A stretch of 64,000 nt of DNA. It comes from Scandinavium hiltneri. Lineage in GTDB: Bacteria > Pseudomonadota > Gammaproteobacteria > Enterobacterales > Enterobacteriaceae. Below are positions 8,807-17,042 of the stretch, piece after piece; position 1 is the stretch's first letter; every line of letters starts with the position of its first letter. Below the pieces are notes generated by a model. The model saw only the letters and a program-made list of their open reading frames with translations, was not told the DNA's origin and searched no databases. A program made the position numbers and the translations under genes. The stretch lies in contig NZ_JALIGE010000068.1 in the NCBI RefSeq assembly GCF_024764835.1, forward strand, positions 213,099 through 277,098. Direction: 5' to 3'.

Positions 8807-9940
8807 ATGACGATATTAACTATATTTTTTTGCGGTACTGGCTCTACTCGTTTCGATGATACCAATGCCAATTATTGCAAAGGTGAACTAGTTTCAACAT
8901 TGGCTGCAAATAATGAAGGCAGAGAGTTTGCAGAATGGGTCATTATCGACGGTCCTGGTAGCGGTAATCTTCAGGATGACGAATTATGGGTAAAAAGTGG
9001 TGAACATTTCGATGTATCGGGAAAATTTCTTGGTCTAGGATGGCAAGAAAATATCCGCCACGCAATCGCCATCATGAAAGGCGAAGTCAATTGGCAGCGT
9101 GAGAAATTGACCGAAAAACAATATGAAACGCTTAAAAAAGCAGGTGTCCCTATTCAGGATGTTGAAGTAACTGGTTCATTCTTCTGGCGCCATTATGACT
9201 ACGGCGATCGCAAAGTCACACAACAGCAACTTCAGCAACAGATCATCAAAATCTACCGCAAAGGACAGGTTTTACCCACACAGGTTAACCTTGTCGGCTG
9301 GAGTCGCGGTGGGATCAGCTGCCACATGCTCGCGAATGCCATGCTGCTGGATCCCCTTTTAAACACCATTCCGGTAAATATTTTCGCTATTGATCCTGTT
9401 CCTGGCCCACTCAATTTTGACAGCACCAAAACAACACTTGGGAAAAACGTGAAGGAATATGTCGCCTTTTACGCAAGGGATGAACGTTCGAAGGGTTTTA
9501 CCTGCGTCATTCCTGAGACAGCAAAATCAACAGCCGTCCATGTGTTTCCGATGGCAGGTCGTCATGCCACACTGGTGGGTAATGCCGCTATCGACGGCGA
9601 AAAAGGTGCAAAACTGCTGAATGAGCCCGGAACAATTGTTCGTTACTTAGCCGAAACGTGTTTGCAAAAATGGGGGGTAAAACTGCGAAACACACTCAAT
9701 CTGGATGAAAAGCTACTGCTTAAACTGCATCAAGGAATTAAAAAAAATGAAGACCTGTATCTCAAAATGCATGATTTGTCGTACTCCGTCCTTACCGAAA
9801 ACGATCAGGGCGAGCGCTACGTCTCGTTGGGTCGTCAGGGGGTTCCCTACTCCGCAATCAGCGGAGGGATATACACGCCACATTCTGGACTCGCGTCCGA
9901 CTACCTGAACGACACTACGCTGTATGACATTTTAAAATAG
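8807..9940 (+). CDS. Serine hydrolase / lipase-like protein (alpha/beta fold)
   Basis: A 377-residue protein that opens with a hydrophobic strand (MTILTIFFCGTGSTRFDD) and holds a nucleophile elbow NLVGWSRGG with Ser166. Asp196 (FAIDPVPG) and His253 (GRHATLVG) follow at spacings that fit a Ser-Asp-His triad. The GxSxG plus later Asp and His resembles type VI lipase effectors (Tle) and DUF2235-like hydrolases, but I cannot assign the exact family. No signal peptide is seen; no VgrG, PAAR or immunity gene adjoins it. GAGG precedes the ATG. It has its own promoter region and may belong functionally to the lysozyme/holin cluster on its left. Confidence 0.75.
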   Translation: MTILTIFFCGTGSTRFDDTNANYCKGELVSTLAANNEGREFAEWVIIDGPGSGNLQDDELWVKSGEHFDVSGKFLGLGWQENIRHAIAIMKGEVNWQREKLTEKQYETLKKAGVPIQDVEVTGSFFWRHYDYGDRKVTQQQLQQQIIKIYRKGQVLPTQVNLVGWSRGGISCHMLANAMLLDPLLNTIPVNIFAIDPVPGPLNFDSTKTTLGKNVKEYVAFYARDERSKGFTCVIPETAKSTAVHVFPMAGRHATLVGNAAIDGEKGAKLLNEPGTIVRYLAETCLQKWGVKLRNTLNLDEKLLLKLHQGIKKNEDLYLKMHDLSYSVLTENDQGERYVSLGRQGVPYSAISGGIYTPHSGLASDYLNDTTLYDILK

Positions 9941-9954
9941 TCCTGACAGAATTC

Positions 9955-9987
9955 GTCCAACATGCGTTCCATGCTGGACGTTTTTTT
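9955..9987. terminator. Bidirectional terminator between the hydrolase gene and alr
   Basis: CGTCCA, inner arms around CATG, then TGGACG followed by a run of T on the plus strand. It lies in the gap between two convergent genes. Confidence 0.75.
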
Positions 9988-9990
9988 AGG

Positions 9991-11076
9991 CTAGGACTCA
10001 TCCAGATATTTCATCGCAACCCGCGAAGTCAGGCGCGTGATAAGTTCGTAAGCACTCACTTTCGTTATTTCAGCAATACGTTCAACCGGCAGCCCCTCGC
10101 CCCACAAAATGACCGGATCACCCGCTTTATCGGTGGATTCTGGGCCCAAGTCGACGCAAATCATGTCCATTGCCACGCGACCCACAATCGTTACTTCCCG
10201 GCCATTCACCAGCACCGGTGTGCCAGACGGCGCGGCACGCGGATAACCGTCCCCGTAGCCCATGGCAATTACGCCGAGCCGGGTGTCGCGCTCGCTGGAC
10301 CAGGTACCGCCGTAGCCTACCGGTTCACCCGCTTTGTGCTCGCGCACGGCAATCAGGTTAGACGTCAGCGACATCACCGGTTTGAAGCCAAAATCGTCGG
10401 CCCAGGGCTTATTCTCGAGTGGCGATACGCCGTACAGGATGATCCCCGGACGCACCCAGTCAAAATGCGACTGTGGCCACAGCAGAATTCCACCGGATGC
10501 GGCAATTGACCGCTGCCCCGGTTTGGCTTCGGTGAAGGTCAGAAAAATATCGAGCTGCTGTTCGGTCGCACCGCACTCTGGCTCGTCCGCACGGGCAAAG
10601 TGGCTGACCACGTTCACCGGCTGGCGCACATTTTTGCACTGGCTCAGGCGCTGATAAAACGCATTCGCTTCTTCCGGGCGCACGCCCAGACGGTGCATGC
10701 CGGTATCCAGCTTCATCCAGACGGTGATCGGCTCAGGCAAATCAGCCTGCTCCAGCGCTTCCAGCTGTTCGGGATTATGCACCGCGGTGTGGAAACCCTG
10801 AGCGGAAATTAGCGGCAGATCGCTGGCATTGAAAAAACCTTCCAGCAGCAGGACCGGCTGGGTAATGCCGCCCTCGCGCAGATGCAGGGCCTCTTCCAGG
10901 CGGGCGACGCCAAAGGCATCGGCGTCGGGGAGCGTTCGCGCGGTCTCCAGAAGACCGTGTCCGTAAGCGTTCGCTTTCACGACCGCAACAAGCTTACTGG
11001 CGGGAGCCAGTTCGCGCAGGCGTTGCAGATTGTGTCGCAGAGCGCGGCGGTTAATGACTACAGTTGCCGCTTGCAT
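9991..11076 (-). CDS. alr: Alanine racemase, biosynthetic
   Basis: A 361-residue PLP enzyme that converts L-alanine to D-alanine for peptidoglycan. The PLP lysine is Lys34 in VVKANAYGHG, and the opposing catalytic base is Tyr255 in PVGYGGTW. Length and sequence match E. coli Alr (359 residues). It lies downstream of dnaB in the same direction, as in E. coli, but here an ERIC repeat separates the two. In K-12 tyrB follows directly; here the accessory island lies between. Confidence 0.97.
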   Translation of the reverse strand: MQAATVVINRRALRHNLQRLRELAPASKLVAVVKANAYGHGLLETARTLPDADAFGVARLEEALHLREGGITQPVLLLEGFFNASDLPLISAQGFHTAVHNPEQLEALEQADLPEPITVWMKLDTGMHRLGVRPEEANAFYQRLSQCKNVRQPVNVVSHFARADEPECGATEQQLDIFLTFTEAKPGQRSIAASGGILLWPQSHFDWVRPGIILYGVSPLENKPWADDFGFKPVMSLTSNLIAVREHKAGEPVGYGGTWSSERDTRLGVIAMGYGDGYPRAAPSGTPVLVNGREVTIVGRVAMDMICVDLGPESTDKAGDPVILWGEGLPVERIAEITKVSAYELITRLTSRVAMKYLDES

Positions 11077-11095
11077 TTGAATTCCTTAATTAGCG

Positions 11096-11222
11096 AATCT
11101 CCTAAATCATTCGTGTTGCGGGAAGGCGACAAGCCCGCGAGTCCCCGGGAGCTTAGTCAACTAAGCGACCGGGGCGAGCGAGCGCAGTCAACGCACCAGC
11201 AGCGCGAAGGATGACGGAGATT
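11096..11222. repeat. ERIC element between dnaB and alr
   Basis: Exactly 127 bp, the usual ERIC length, with AATCTCC/GGAGATT ends and the core CCCCGGGAGCTTA followed by ACCGGGGCGAGCG. Its last base overlaps the dnaB stop codon, so the repeat forms the start of the dnaB 3' untranslated region. Confidence 0.9.
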
Positions 11223-12637
11223 TATTCGTCGTCGTATTGCGGGCCCGCATAATTATCAAAACGCGACCACTGTCCGTTAAACGTCAGGCGTACGGTACCG
11301 ATCGGGCCGTTACGCTGTTTACCCAGAATGATTTCGGCGATGCCTTTCAGGTCGCTGTTCTCGTGATAAACCTCATCACGGTAGATGAACATGATTAAGT
11401 CGGCATCCTGCTCGATGGAGCCGGATTCACGCAGGTCGGAGTTGACCGGTCGCTTATCGGCACGCTGCTCCAGGGAACGGTTAAGCTGCGACAGTGCCAC
11501 CACCGGCACATGAAGCTCTTTCGCTAACGCCTTGAGAGAGCGTGAAATTTCGGCAATTTCCAGGGTTCGGTTATCCGACAACGACGGTACGCGCATCAGC
11601 TGCAGGTAGTCGATCATGATCAGGCCAATGCCGCCATGTTCGCGGGCGATACGGCGCGCGCGGGAGCGTACTTCCGTCGGCGTCAGGCCGGAGGAATCAT
11701 CGATGTAGATATTACGCTTTTCGAGCAGAATGCCCATGGTGCCTGAAATCCGCGCCCAGTCTTCATCATCAAGCTGACCAGTACGAATACGCGTCTGATC
11801 GACGCGTGACAGCGATGCCAGGCAACGCATCATAATCTGTTCGGAGGGCATTTCGAGACTGAAGATAAGCACCGGCTTATCCTGCAACATCGCCGCGTTT
11901 TCGACGAGATTCATCGCAAATGTCGTTTTCCCCATCGACGGACGCGCCGCGACGATAATCAAATCTGATGGCTGCAAACCGGCGGTCTTTTTATTCAGAT
12001 CGTCATAACCGGTGTTCACGCCCGTCACGCCATCGTGTGGCTGCTGGAAAAGCTGCTCGATACGCGCCACGGTGGCGTCGAGCACCTCGGCGATATTTTT
12101 AGGGCCTTCGTCTTTATTGGCACGGCTTTCCGCAATTTTGAACACCCGGCTTTCGGCCAAATCCAGCAGGTCTTCACTGGTACGGCCCTGGGGGTCAAAA
12201 CCGGCTTCGGCGATTTCATTCGCCACCGAGATCATGTCACGCACAACCGCACGTTCGCGCACGATGTCCGCATAAGCGCTGATGTTCGCCGCACTTGGTG
12301 TATTTTTCGACAGTTCTGCCAGATAGGCAAACCCGCCGCAGGTATCCAGTTGCCCTTCCCGCTCAAGCGATTCCGCGAGCGTAATCAGGTCAATCGGGCT
12401 GCCTTTTTCCTGCAAACGCGCCATTTCGGTAAAAATATGGCGGTGCGGACGGGTATAAAAATCTTCTGCTACGACGCGTTCGGCGACGTCATCCCAGCGT
12501 TGGTTATCCAGCATTAAACCGCCCAACACCGACTGTTCCGCTTCAATCGAGTGCGGGGGTACTTTCAGCCCAGAGACCATTGGATCGCGGTCACGTGGCT
12601 CAGTCTGTTGTTTGTTGAAGGGTTTATTTCCTGCCAT
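11222..12637 (-). CDS. dnaB: Replicative DNA helicase
   Basis: A 471-residue hexameric 5'-3' helicase that unwinds DNA ahead of the replisome and recruits primase. The N-terminal primase-interacting domain spans about 1-150. The RecA-like motor has Walker A ARPSMGKT (231-238), the Walker B region LIMIDYLQLM and the motif SQLNRSLEQRADKRP. Length equals E. coli DnaB. It is divergent from qorA across about 90 bp. Confidence 0.98.
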   Translation of the reverse strand: MAGNKPFNKQQTEPRDRDPMVSGLKVPPHSIEAEQSVLGGLMLDNQRWDDVAERVVAEDFYTRPHRHIFTEMARLQEKGSPIDLITLAESLEREGQLDTCGGFAYLAELSKNTPSAANISAYADIVRERAVVRDMISVANEIAEAGFDPQGRTSEDLLDLAESRVFKIAESRANKDEGPKNIAEVLDATVARIEQLFQQPHDGVTGVNTGYDDLNKKTAGLQPSDLIIVAARPSMGKTTFAMNLVENAAMLQDKPVLIFSLEMPSEQIMMRCLASLSRVDQTRIRTGQLDDEDWARISGTMGILLEKRNIYIDDSSGLTPTEVRSRARRIAREHGGIGLIMIDYLQLMRVPSLSDNRTLEIAEISRSLKALAKELHVPVVALSQLNRSLEQRADKRPVNSDLRESGSIEQDADLIMFIYRDEVYHENSDLKGIAEIILGKQRNGPIGTVRLTFNGQWSRFDNYAGPQYDDE

Positions 12638-12728
12638 AGTGAATGGAGTTACCGGGTTAAAGAGTGGGTCGTAAGATTATCATATCTGATGCCTGATGCC
12701 CCTACTAAACGATATGTACGGAGGATGT

Positions 12729-13712
12729 ATGGCAACGCGAATAGAATTTCAGCAGCACGGTGGGCCTGACGTAATCAACGCCGTGGAATTTACCCCAGTG
12801 GATCCGAAAGAGAACGAGATCCAGGTGGAAAATAAGGCCATCGGCATTAACTATATCGACACCTACATCCGCAGCGGGTTGTATCCGCCGCCCTCTTTGC
12901 CGAGCGGTCTGGGAACGGAAGCCGCAGGCGTGGTCAGCAAAGTCGGCAGCGGCGTGAGGCACATTAAAGTGGGTGACCGCGTGGTCTACGCCCAGTCATC
13001 GCTCGGCGCTTACAGCTCGGTCCACAACGTGCCTGCCGATAAAGCCGCCATTTTGCCCGCCGCGATTTCCTATGAGCAAGCCGCCGCCTCTTTCCTCAAA
13101 GGGCTGACGGTGTTCTACCTGCTGCGTAAAACCTATGAAATTAAGCCGAACGAACCGTTCCTGTTCCACGCGGCGGCTGGGGGCGTGGGGCTGATCGCCT
13201 GCCAGTGGGCGAAAGCCTTGGGGGCTCAGCTGATTGGTACCGTGGGCTCGGCGCAAAAGACGCAGCGCGCGTTACAGGCCGGCGCCTGGCAGGTGATTAA
13301 CTATCGGGAAGAAAATCTGGTGGAGCGCGTTAAAGAGATAACGAACGGCAAAAAGCTGCGCGTGGTGTATGACTCGGTGGGAAAAGACACCTGGGAAGCA
13401 TCACTCGATTGCCTGCAGCGGCGTGGACTGATGGTCAGCTTTGGTAATTCCTCCGGCGCAGTCACCGGCGTAAATCTGGGTATTCTGAATCAGAAAGGCT
13501 CGCTGTTCGCTACCCGCCCTTCCCTTCAGGGTTACATCACCACCCGCGAAGAGTTAGAGGAAGCCAGCAATGAGCTGTTTTCGCTGATCGCCAGCGGCGT
13601 GATTAAAGTAGACGTGGCCGATAGCCAGAAATTTGCGTTGCACGATGCGCAAAAAGCGCATGAAACGCTGGAAAGCCGGGCAACACAAGGGTCGAGTTTG
13701 CTGCTGCCGTAA
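12729..13712 (+). CDS. qorA: NADPH:quinone oxidoreductase (zeta-crystallin type)
   Basis: A 327-residue medium-chain dehydrogenase-like enzyme that reduces quinones using NADPH in the cytoplasm. The Rossmann motif HAAAGGVGLIACQWAKALGA lies near residue 150. The catalytic-zinc cysteines of alcohol dehydrogenases are absent, as usual for Qor. The ATG at 12729 is chosen: GGAGG precedes it and the protein MATRIEFQQHGG matches E. coli QorA, although the frame is open 11 codons further up. Confidence 0.96.
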   Translation: MATRIEFQQHGGPDVINAVEFTPVDPKENEIQVENKAIGINYIDTYIRSGLYPPPSLPSGLGTEAAGVVSKVGSGVRHIKVGDRVVYAQSSLGAYSSVHNVPADKAAILPAAISYEQAAASFLKGLTVFYLLRKTYEIKPNEPFLFHAAAGGVGLIACQWAKALGAQLIGTVGSAQKTQRALQAGAWQVINYREENLVERVKEITNGKKLRVVYDSVGKDTWEASLDCLQRRGLMVSFGNSSGAVTGVNLGILNQKGSLFATRPSLQGYITTREELEEASNELFSLIASGVIKVDVADSQKFALHDAQKAHETLESRATQGSSLLLP

Positions 13713-13720
13713 TTCTCATT

Positions 13721-13847
13721 GCCCTCCTAAATAATTCAGGCTGCAGAAAGGCGGCAAATGAGCGAATCCCCGGGAGCTTACATAAGTAAGTGACTGGGGT
13801 GGGAGAATGCAGGCAACGCGTCTGCAGCTTGAAGTATGACGGAGGAG
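13721..13847. repeat. ERIC element downstream of qorA
   Basis: About 127 bp, with the canonical core GGGAGCTTACATAAGTAAG and GTGACTGGGGTGGG and CTCC/GGAG ends. It begins nine bases after the qorA stop. Confidence 0.93.
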
Positions 13848-13854
13848 AAATTAT

Positions 13855-13885
13855 TAGGGCTTCCTTTGGGAAGCCCTTTTTTTAT
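13855..13885 (+). terminator. Intrinsic terminator of qorA
   Basis: AGGGCTTCC, short loop, GGAAGCCCT and then seven T residues, immediately after the ERIC element. Confidence 0.85.
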
Positions 13886-13999
13886 CGTTCGCTGTATGTA
13901 GGGTACAGCGCGATGAATTCGTTATCGCGCTAAGAATGACAGATTTATGACTTACTGCCTACGCTGCCTTTCTCAGGTTGTGACGCACACCGCAAACCC

Positions 14000-14242
14000 T
14001 TAATAGCGCCAGCGATCGTCACGTCGATACGCCGGGACTTTTGGCGTTTTGACCGCCCGGATAATCCACACCACGGCGACGGCAAGCAGCAGCCACGGCA
14101 ACAATTTGATCATCAGGGCAAACAGGCCACCGACGAACATCAGTGCGGTCGCGACCACTATCGCTGCCAGAATGCCCAGCACGGAGACTCCGGTAACCAG
14201 CAACATTACAAAGAATCCGATGATAAATAACAGTTCCAGCAT
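14000..14242 (-). CDS. pspG: Phage shock protein G
   Basis: An 80-residue inner-membrane protein of the Psp envelope-stress response. Three hydrophobic stretches fill residues 1-65 (MLELLFIIGFFVMLLV, then two more) and the end is basic (PAYRRDDRWRY). The ATG at 14242 gives exactly the E. coli length and is preceded by AGGGGA; the frame is open 20 codons upstream, but that part overlaps the promoter. A sigma-54-type promoter lies about 40 bp upstream. Confidence 0.95.
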   Translation of the reverse strand: MLELLFIIGFFVMLLVTGVSVLGILAAIVVATALMFVGGLFALMIKLLPWLLLAVAVVWIIRAVKTPKVPAYRRDDRWRY

Positions 14243-14280
14243 GGCTTTTCCCCTTAAAAAATAACCCACTGCCTTACCAT

Positions 14281-14298
14281 TACAAAAATCATGCCAAA
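14281..14298 (-). promoter_or_regulatory. Sigma-54 promoter of pspG
   Basis: On the minus strand TTGGCATGATTTTTGTA carries the -24 TGGCA element and a -12-like TTGT. In E. coli this promoter is activated by PspF. The -12 element departs from TTGCA. Confidence 0.65.
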
Positions 14299-14380
14299 AC
14301 ATATTTCATTGATTTAAAACGAAAACGCCCCACAGAGTTCTGCGAGGCGTGGTCAATCAGACTAACTTTTAGTGTATTTC

Positions 14381-15379
14381 TTAACGCTTATTCGCCACCA
14401 GCTGGAGTGCCTGTTCGAGCACGTCGATATTGGCACCCGCTTTATGTGCGTTTTCACTGAGGTAGCGACGCCACTGGCGTGCGCCCGGAATGCCCTGGAA
14501 CAGACCCAGCATGTGACGCGTCACGTGGCCGAGATAAGTGCCGTTGCTCAACTCTCGTTCGATGTAGGGATACATCGCGCGAACGACGTCTACTGGATCC
14601 GGATCGACGCCTTCAACACCATAAATTTCACGGTCGACTGACGCCAGAATACCCGGATTCTGATATGCCTCGCGGCCCACCATTACGCCGTCCATATGCT
14701 GCAAATGCGCGTTGGCTTCGGCCAGCGATTTGATGCCGCCATTAATCGACATCGTCAGATGCGGGAAGTCGCGCTTGAGCTGATAAACGCGCGGGTAATC
14801 CAACGGTGGAATTTCACGGTTTTCTTTCGGGCTGAGGCCAGAAAGCCAGGCTTTACGCGCGTGGATAATGAACATCTCGCATTCGCCGTTACCGGACACG
14901 GTGTTGATAAAATCACAGAGGAATTCGTAGCTGTCCTGGTCATCAATGCCGATGCGGGTTTTGACCGTCACCGGAATCGACACTACGTCACGCATCGCTT
15001 TAACGCTGTCGGCCACCAGCTGCGCATTGCCCATCAGGCAGGCGCCAAACATGCCGTTCTGTACGCGGTCAGACGGGCAGCCGACGTTGAGGTTAATTTC
15101 GTCGTAGCCGCGTTCTTCCGCAAGCTTCGCGCAATGCGCCAGTGCAGCCGGATCGCTACCGCCCAGCTGCAGAGCCAGCGGATGTTCCTCCTCGCTGTAC
15201 GCCAGGTAATCGCCTTTGCCATGAATAATCGCCCCGGTGGTCACCATTTCGGTGTACAGCAGCATGTGACGGGACAACAGGCGCAGGAAGTAACGACAAT
15301 GCCTGTCCGTCCAGTCGAGCATCGGTGCGATGGAGAAACGGTGCGCAGGATAAGCGGAGGATTGTGTTTCTGGCAGCAT
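14381..15379 (-). CDS. dusA: tRNA-dihydrouridine synthase A
   Basis: A 332-residue FMN enzyme that reduces uridines 20 and 20a in the D-loop of tRNAs with NADPH. The TIM barrel starts FSIAPMLDWTDRHCRYF; the catalytic cysteine is Cys101 in NLNVGCPSDRVQNG; phosphate-binding SINGGIKS and MVGREAYQNPG follow. Only the first ten or so residues differ from E. coli DusA. It is transcribed away from the TraF remnant on its upstream side. Confidence 0.97.
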   Translation of the reverse strand: MLPETQSSAYPAHRFSIAPMLDWTDRHCRYFLRLLSRHMLLYTEMVTTGAIIHGKGDYLAYSEEEHPLALQLGGSDPAALAHCAKLAEERGYDEINLNVGCPSDRVQNGMFGACLMGNAQLVADSVKAMRDVVSIPVTVKTRIGIDDQDSYEFLCDFINTVSGNGECEMFIIHARKAWLSGLSPKENREIPPLDYPRVYQLKRDFPHLTMSINGGIKSLAEANAHLQHMDGVMVGREAYQNPGILASVDREIYGVEGVDPDPVDVVRAMYPYIERELSNGTYLGHVTRHMLGLFQGIPGARQWRRYLSENAHKAGANIDVLEQALQLVANKR

Positions 15380-15429
15380 GGCGAAGTATTGAGCATCCGG
15401 TGGAAAATGGGGCGCTACTATAGCACAAA

Positions 15430-15462
15430 GAAAATGCGGAGGCGCATGGCCTCCGCGATTGT
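15430..15462 (-). terminator. Terminator of the TraF-like remnant
   Basis: On the minus strand GCGGAGGC, CATG-type loop, GCCTCCGC, then ATTTTCTTT, directly after the TGA that closes the ancestral frame. Confidence 0.65.
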
Positions 15463-15765
15463 CAGAATGTCAGGCCTAACTGCACCCGCACCCCAAGTTT
15501 GGTCTTCGCCATACAGACCCATCAGGTCGACATACACCGTGCCCAGTGAGGTGAAGCCCACACCGGCGGTGAGCGTCAGCAAATCGGTATGCCACGACAA
15601 GCCCGCAGTCACCAACGGTCGGATTTGGTACGTGTCTTTGTAGTGGGTGGTCACGCCGCCGATATCGAACTTACGCGCAATGGCGATGACGTCATCGGAA
15701 GCAATCGCTCCTTTCCCCGACACGGTGGAATTCAGGTTTTTGGTTATCCGATCGCTACCGTTCAA
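15462..15765 (-). pseudogene. Remnant of a TraF-like outer-membrane beta-barrel gene
   Basis: About 300 bp remain of what looks like the 3' end of a gene for a TraF-family (conjugal-transfer-like) outer-membrane protein, a family normally over 300 residues. One frame reads DVIAIARKFDIGG, then TYQIRPLVTAGLSWHTDLLT and VGFTSLGTVYVDLMGLYG. Near 15510-15520 the homology moves to another frame, MAKTKLGVRVQLGLTF followed by TGA, a typical barrel C-terminus ending in Phe. The intact frame instead runs on into the dusA upstream region. The loss of the 5' part plus the frameshift mark a dead gene. The family name is from memory of similar C-terminal patterns and is moderately sure. Confidence 0.55.
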
Positions 15766-15783
15766 TTCGGGTGATTTGAGTTA

Positions 15784-15824
15784 AGGGGCGCGTGATAACG
15801 TTGAAATATGCGTCGCCCCTCACT
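15784..15824 (-). terminator. Probable terminator of the cupin gene
   Basis: Minus-strand GAGGGGCG and CGCCCCTT arms with a roughly 25-nt loop, between the cupin stop and the TraF remnant. The T-run is weak. Confidence 0.4.
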
Positions 15825-15841
15825 ATCTATAGAAGAGATTG

Positions 15842-16330
15842 TTATTTCCGTGAAGGTTTCCCGTCGTGTGGACCAAAAAACTGTGGTGGATGGTCCACCC
15901 ATCGGTCCGGGCGGGTCGCGGCATACTCTGGATTCAGCGGATAATATATCCGGTTGTGCTTTTTATTCACTTCTCCGACGACCAGTAACTCCACCTCTTC
16001 CTCAGTATTATTGATGAAGGTGTGGCAGACACCGGTGCCTGACGGGAATCCCACGCTGTCGCCCGGTTCCAGCTGCCAGAGGTAGCCGTTGATCCACGCC
16101 TGAGGACGGCCTTCAATCACGTAGATAAACTCTTCTTCATCGCTTTCGGCGTGGGGATAGGAGGTGCGTCGGCCGGGTGAAAGCCGTTCATGGTGAATGC
16201 CAAGGCGCATCAGGCCCAGCTTGCGAGCCAACGGCGCGCCAACGGAAAACAGCTCTTTGCTATCGGGATAACCGGCGTTATCAGGCTCTTCCAGCTCGCG
16301 CCAGTGTCGAATACAGTCTGGTCTTTTCAT
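15842..16330 (-). CDS. Cupin-domain protein
   Basis: A 162-residue single-cupin protein of unknown substrate. Cupin motif 1 is seen in SYPHAESDEEEFIYVIEG and motif 2 in GDSVGFPSGTGVCHTFIN, giving candidate metal ligands His, Glu and His. No helix-turn-helix or signal peptide is present, so it is a small soluble cytoplasmic protein, likely a sugar- or small-molecule-binding or isomerase-like enzyme. It is divergent from zur across about 110 bp. K-12 has yjbL/yjbM between dusA and zur instead. Confidence 0.85.
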   Translation of the reverse strand: MKRPDCIRHWRELEEPDNAGYPDSKELFSVGAPLARKLGLMRLGIHHERLSPGRRTSYPHAESDEEEFIYVIEGRPQAWINGYLWQLEPGDSVGFPSGTGVCHTFINNTEEEVELLVVGEVNKKHNRIYYPLNPEYAATRPDRWVDHPPQFFGPHDGKPSRK

Positions 16331-16442
16331 GGTGTTCCCTCAGGTAGTGATGCGTCAGGTATAGCATACCCTGCAGGTTATCGGCGTTTCGGCCATAACA
16401 TGATAAAGTAGGCGTTTACTTTACACCCGATTCGAGGCGCCT

Positions 16443-16964
16443 ATGGACCAGACCACTCCACAAGACATGCTCGTGCAGGCCGAAAGGCTTTGCGCACAAC
16501 GTGGCGTTCGTCTGACACCGCAACGCCTCGAAGTATTACGCCTGATGACGCTGCAGCAAGGTGCAATCAGTGCGTACGACCTGCTGGACCTGCTGAAAGT
16601 CAGTGAGCCGCAGGCGAAGCCGCCCACCGTTTATCGCGCGCTGGAGTTTTTACTCGAGCAAGGGTTTGTGCATAAGGTGGAATCGACCAATAGCTACGTG
16701 CTGTGCCATCTGTTTGATAAACCGTCGCATACGTCGGCGATGTTTATTTGCGATCGCTGTGGCGTGGTGAAGGAAGAAGCGGCTGACGGAGTGGAAGACA
16801 TTATGCATACGCTGGCAGCCCGCATGGGTTTTGCGCTGCGTCATAATGTGATTGAGGCGCATGGGCTGTGCTCAGGATGTGTCGAAGTGGAAGCTTGCCG
16901 CACGCAGGACTGCTGCGGTCATGACCATACGATTCAAATCAAACGAAAACCTGGTCAGAAGTAA
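16443..16964 (+). CDS. zur: Zinc uptake regulator (Fur family)
   Basis: A 173-residue zinc-responsive repressor of zinc-uptake genes. The winged helix spans about residues 15-85 (RGVRLTPQRLEVLRLM, PPTVYRALEFLLEQG). Zinc-binding cysteines are in ICDRCG, GLCSGCVEVEAC and the CCGHDH tail. Nearly identical to E. coli Zur except near the ends. A terminator (GGGCGG...CCGCCC) follows at about 16982. Confidence 0.97.
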   Translation: MDQTTPQDMLVQAERLCAQRGVRLTPQRLEVLRLMTLQQGAISAYDLLDLLKVSEPQAKPPTVYRALEFLLEQGFVHKVESTNSYVLCHLFDKPSHTSAMFICDRCGVVKEEAADGVEDIMHTLAARMGFALRHNVIEAHGLCSGCVEVEACRTQDCCGHDHTIQIKRKPGQK

Positions 16965-16981
16965 GCCCCCAGAAAAAAGAG

Positions 16982-17004
16982 TGGGCGGCCATAAGCCGCC
17001 CCGA
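16982..17004. terminator. Terminator between convergent zur and yjbJ
   Basis: GGGCGGC, loop CATAA, GCCGCCC. The T-run is not strong on either strand, but the position between two convergent genes fits. Confidence 0.55.
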
Positions 17005-17042
17005 GGGTTGTACTTCCTTGTACGCACGGGTAGTGCGTTTGG

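Noticed and set aside
4845..9940. Intact prophage or integrative element
   Set aside because: No integrase, transposase, tRNA target, direct-repeat ends, capsid, tail or replication genes are visible; only lysis-like functions occur.
8807..9940. Complete type VI secretion effector module
   Set aside because: No VgrG, Hcp, PAAR, adaptor or immunity gene adjoins the lipase-like gene, so only the effector-like fold can be claimed.
14696..15643. Open frame opposite dusA and the TraF remnant
   Set aside because: It spans the dusA start, intergenic DNA and a dead gene without any domain pattern of its own.
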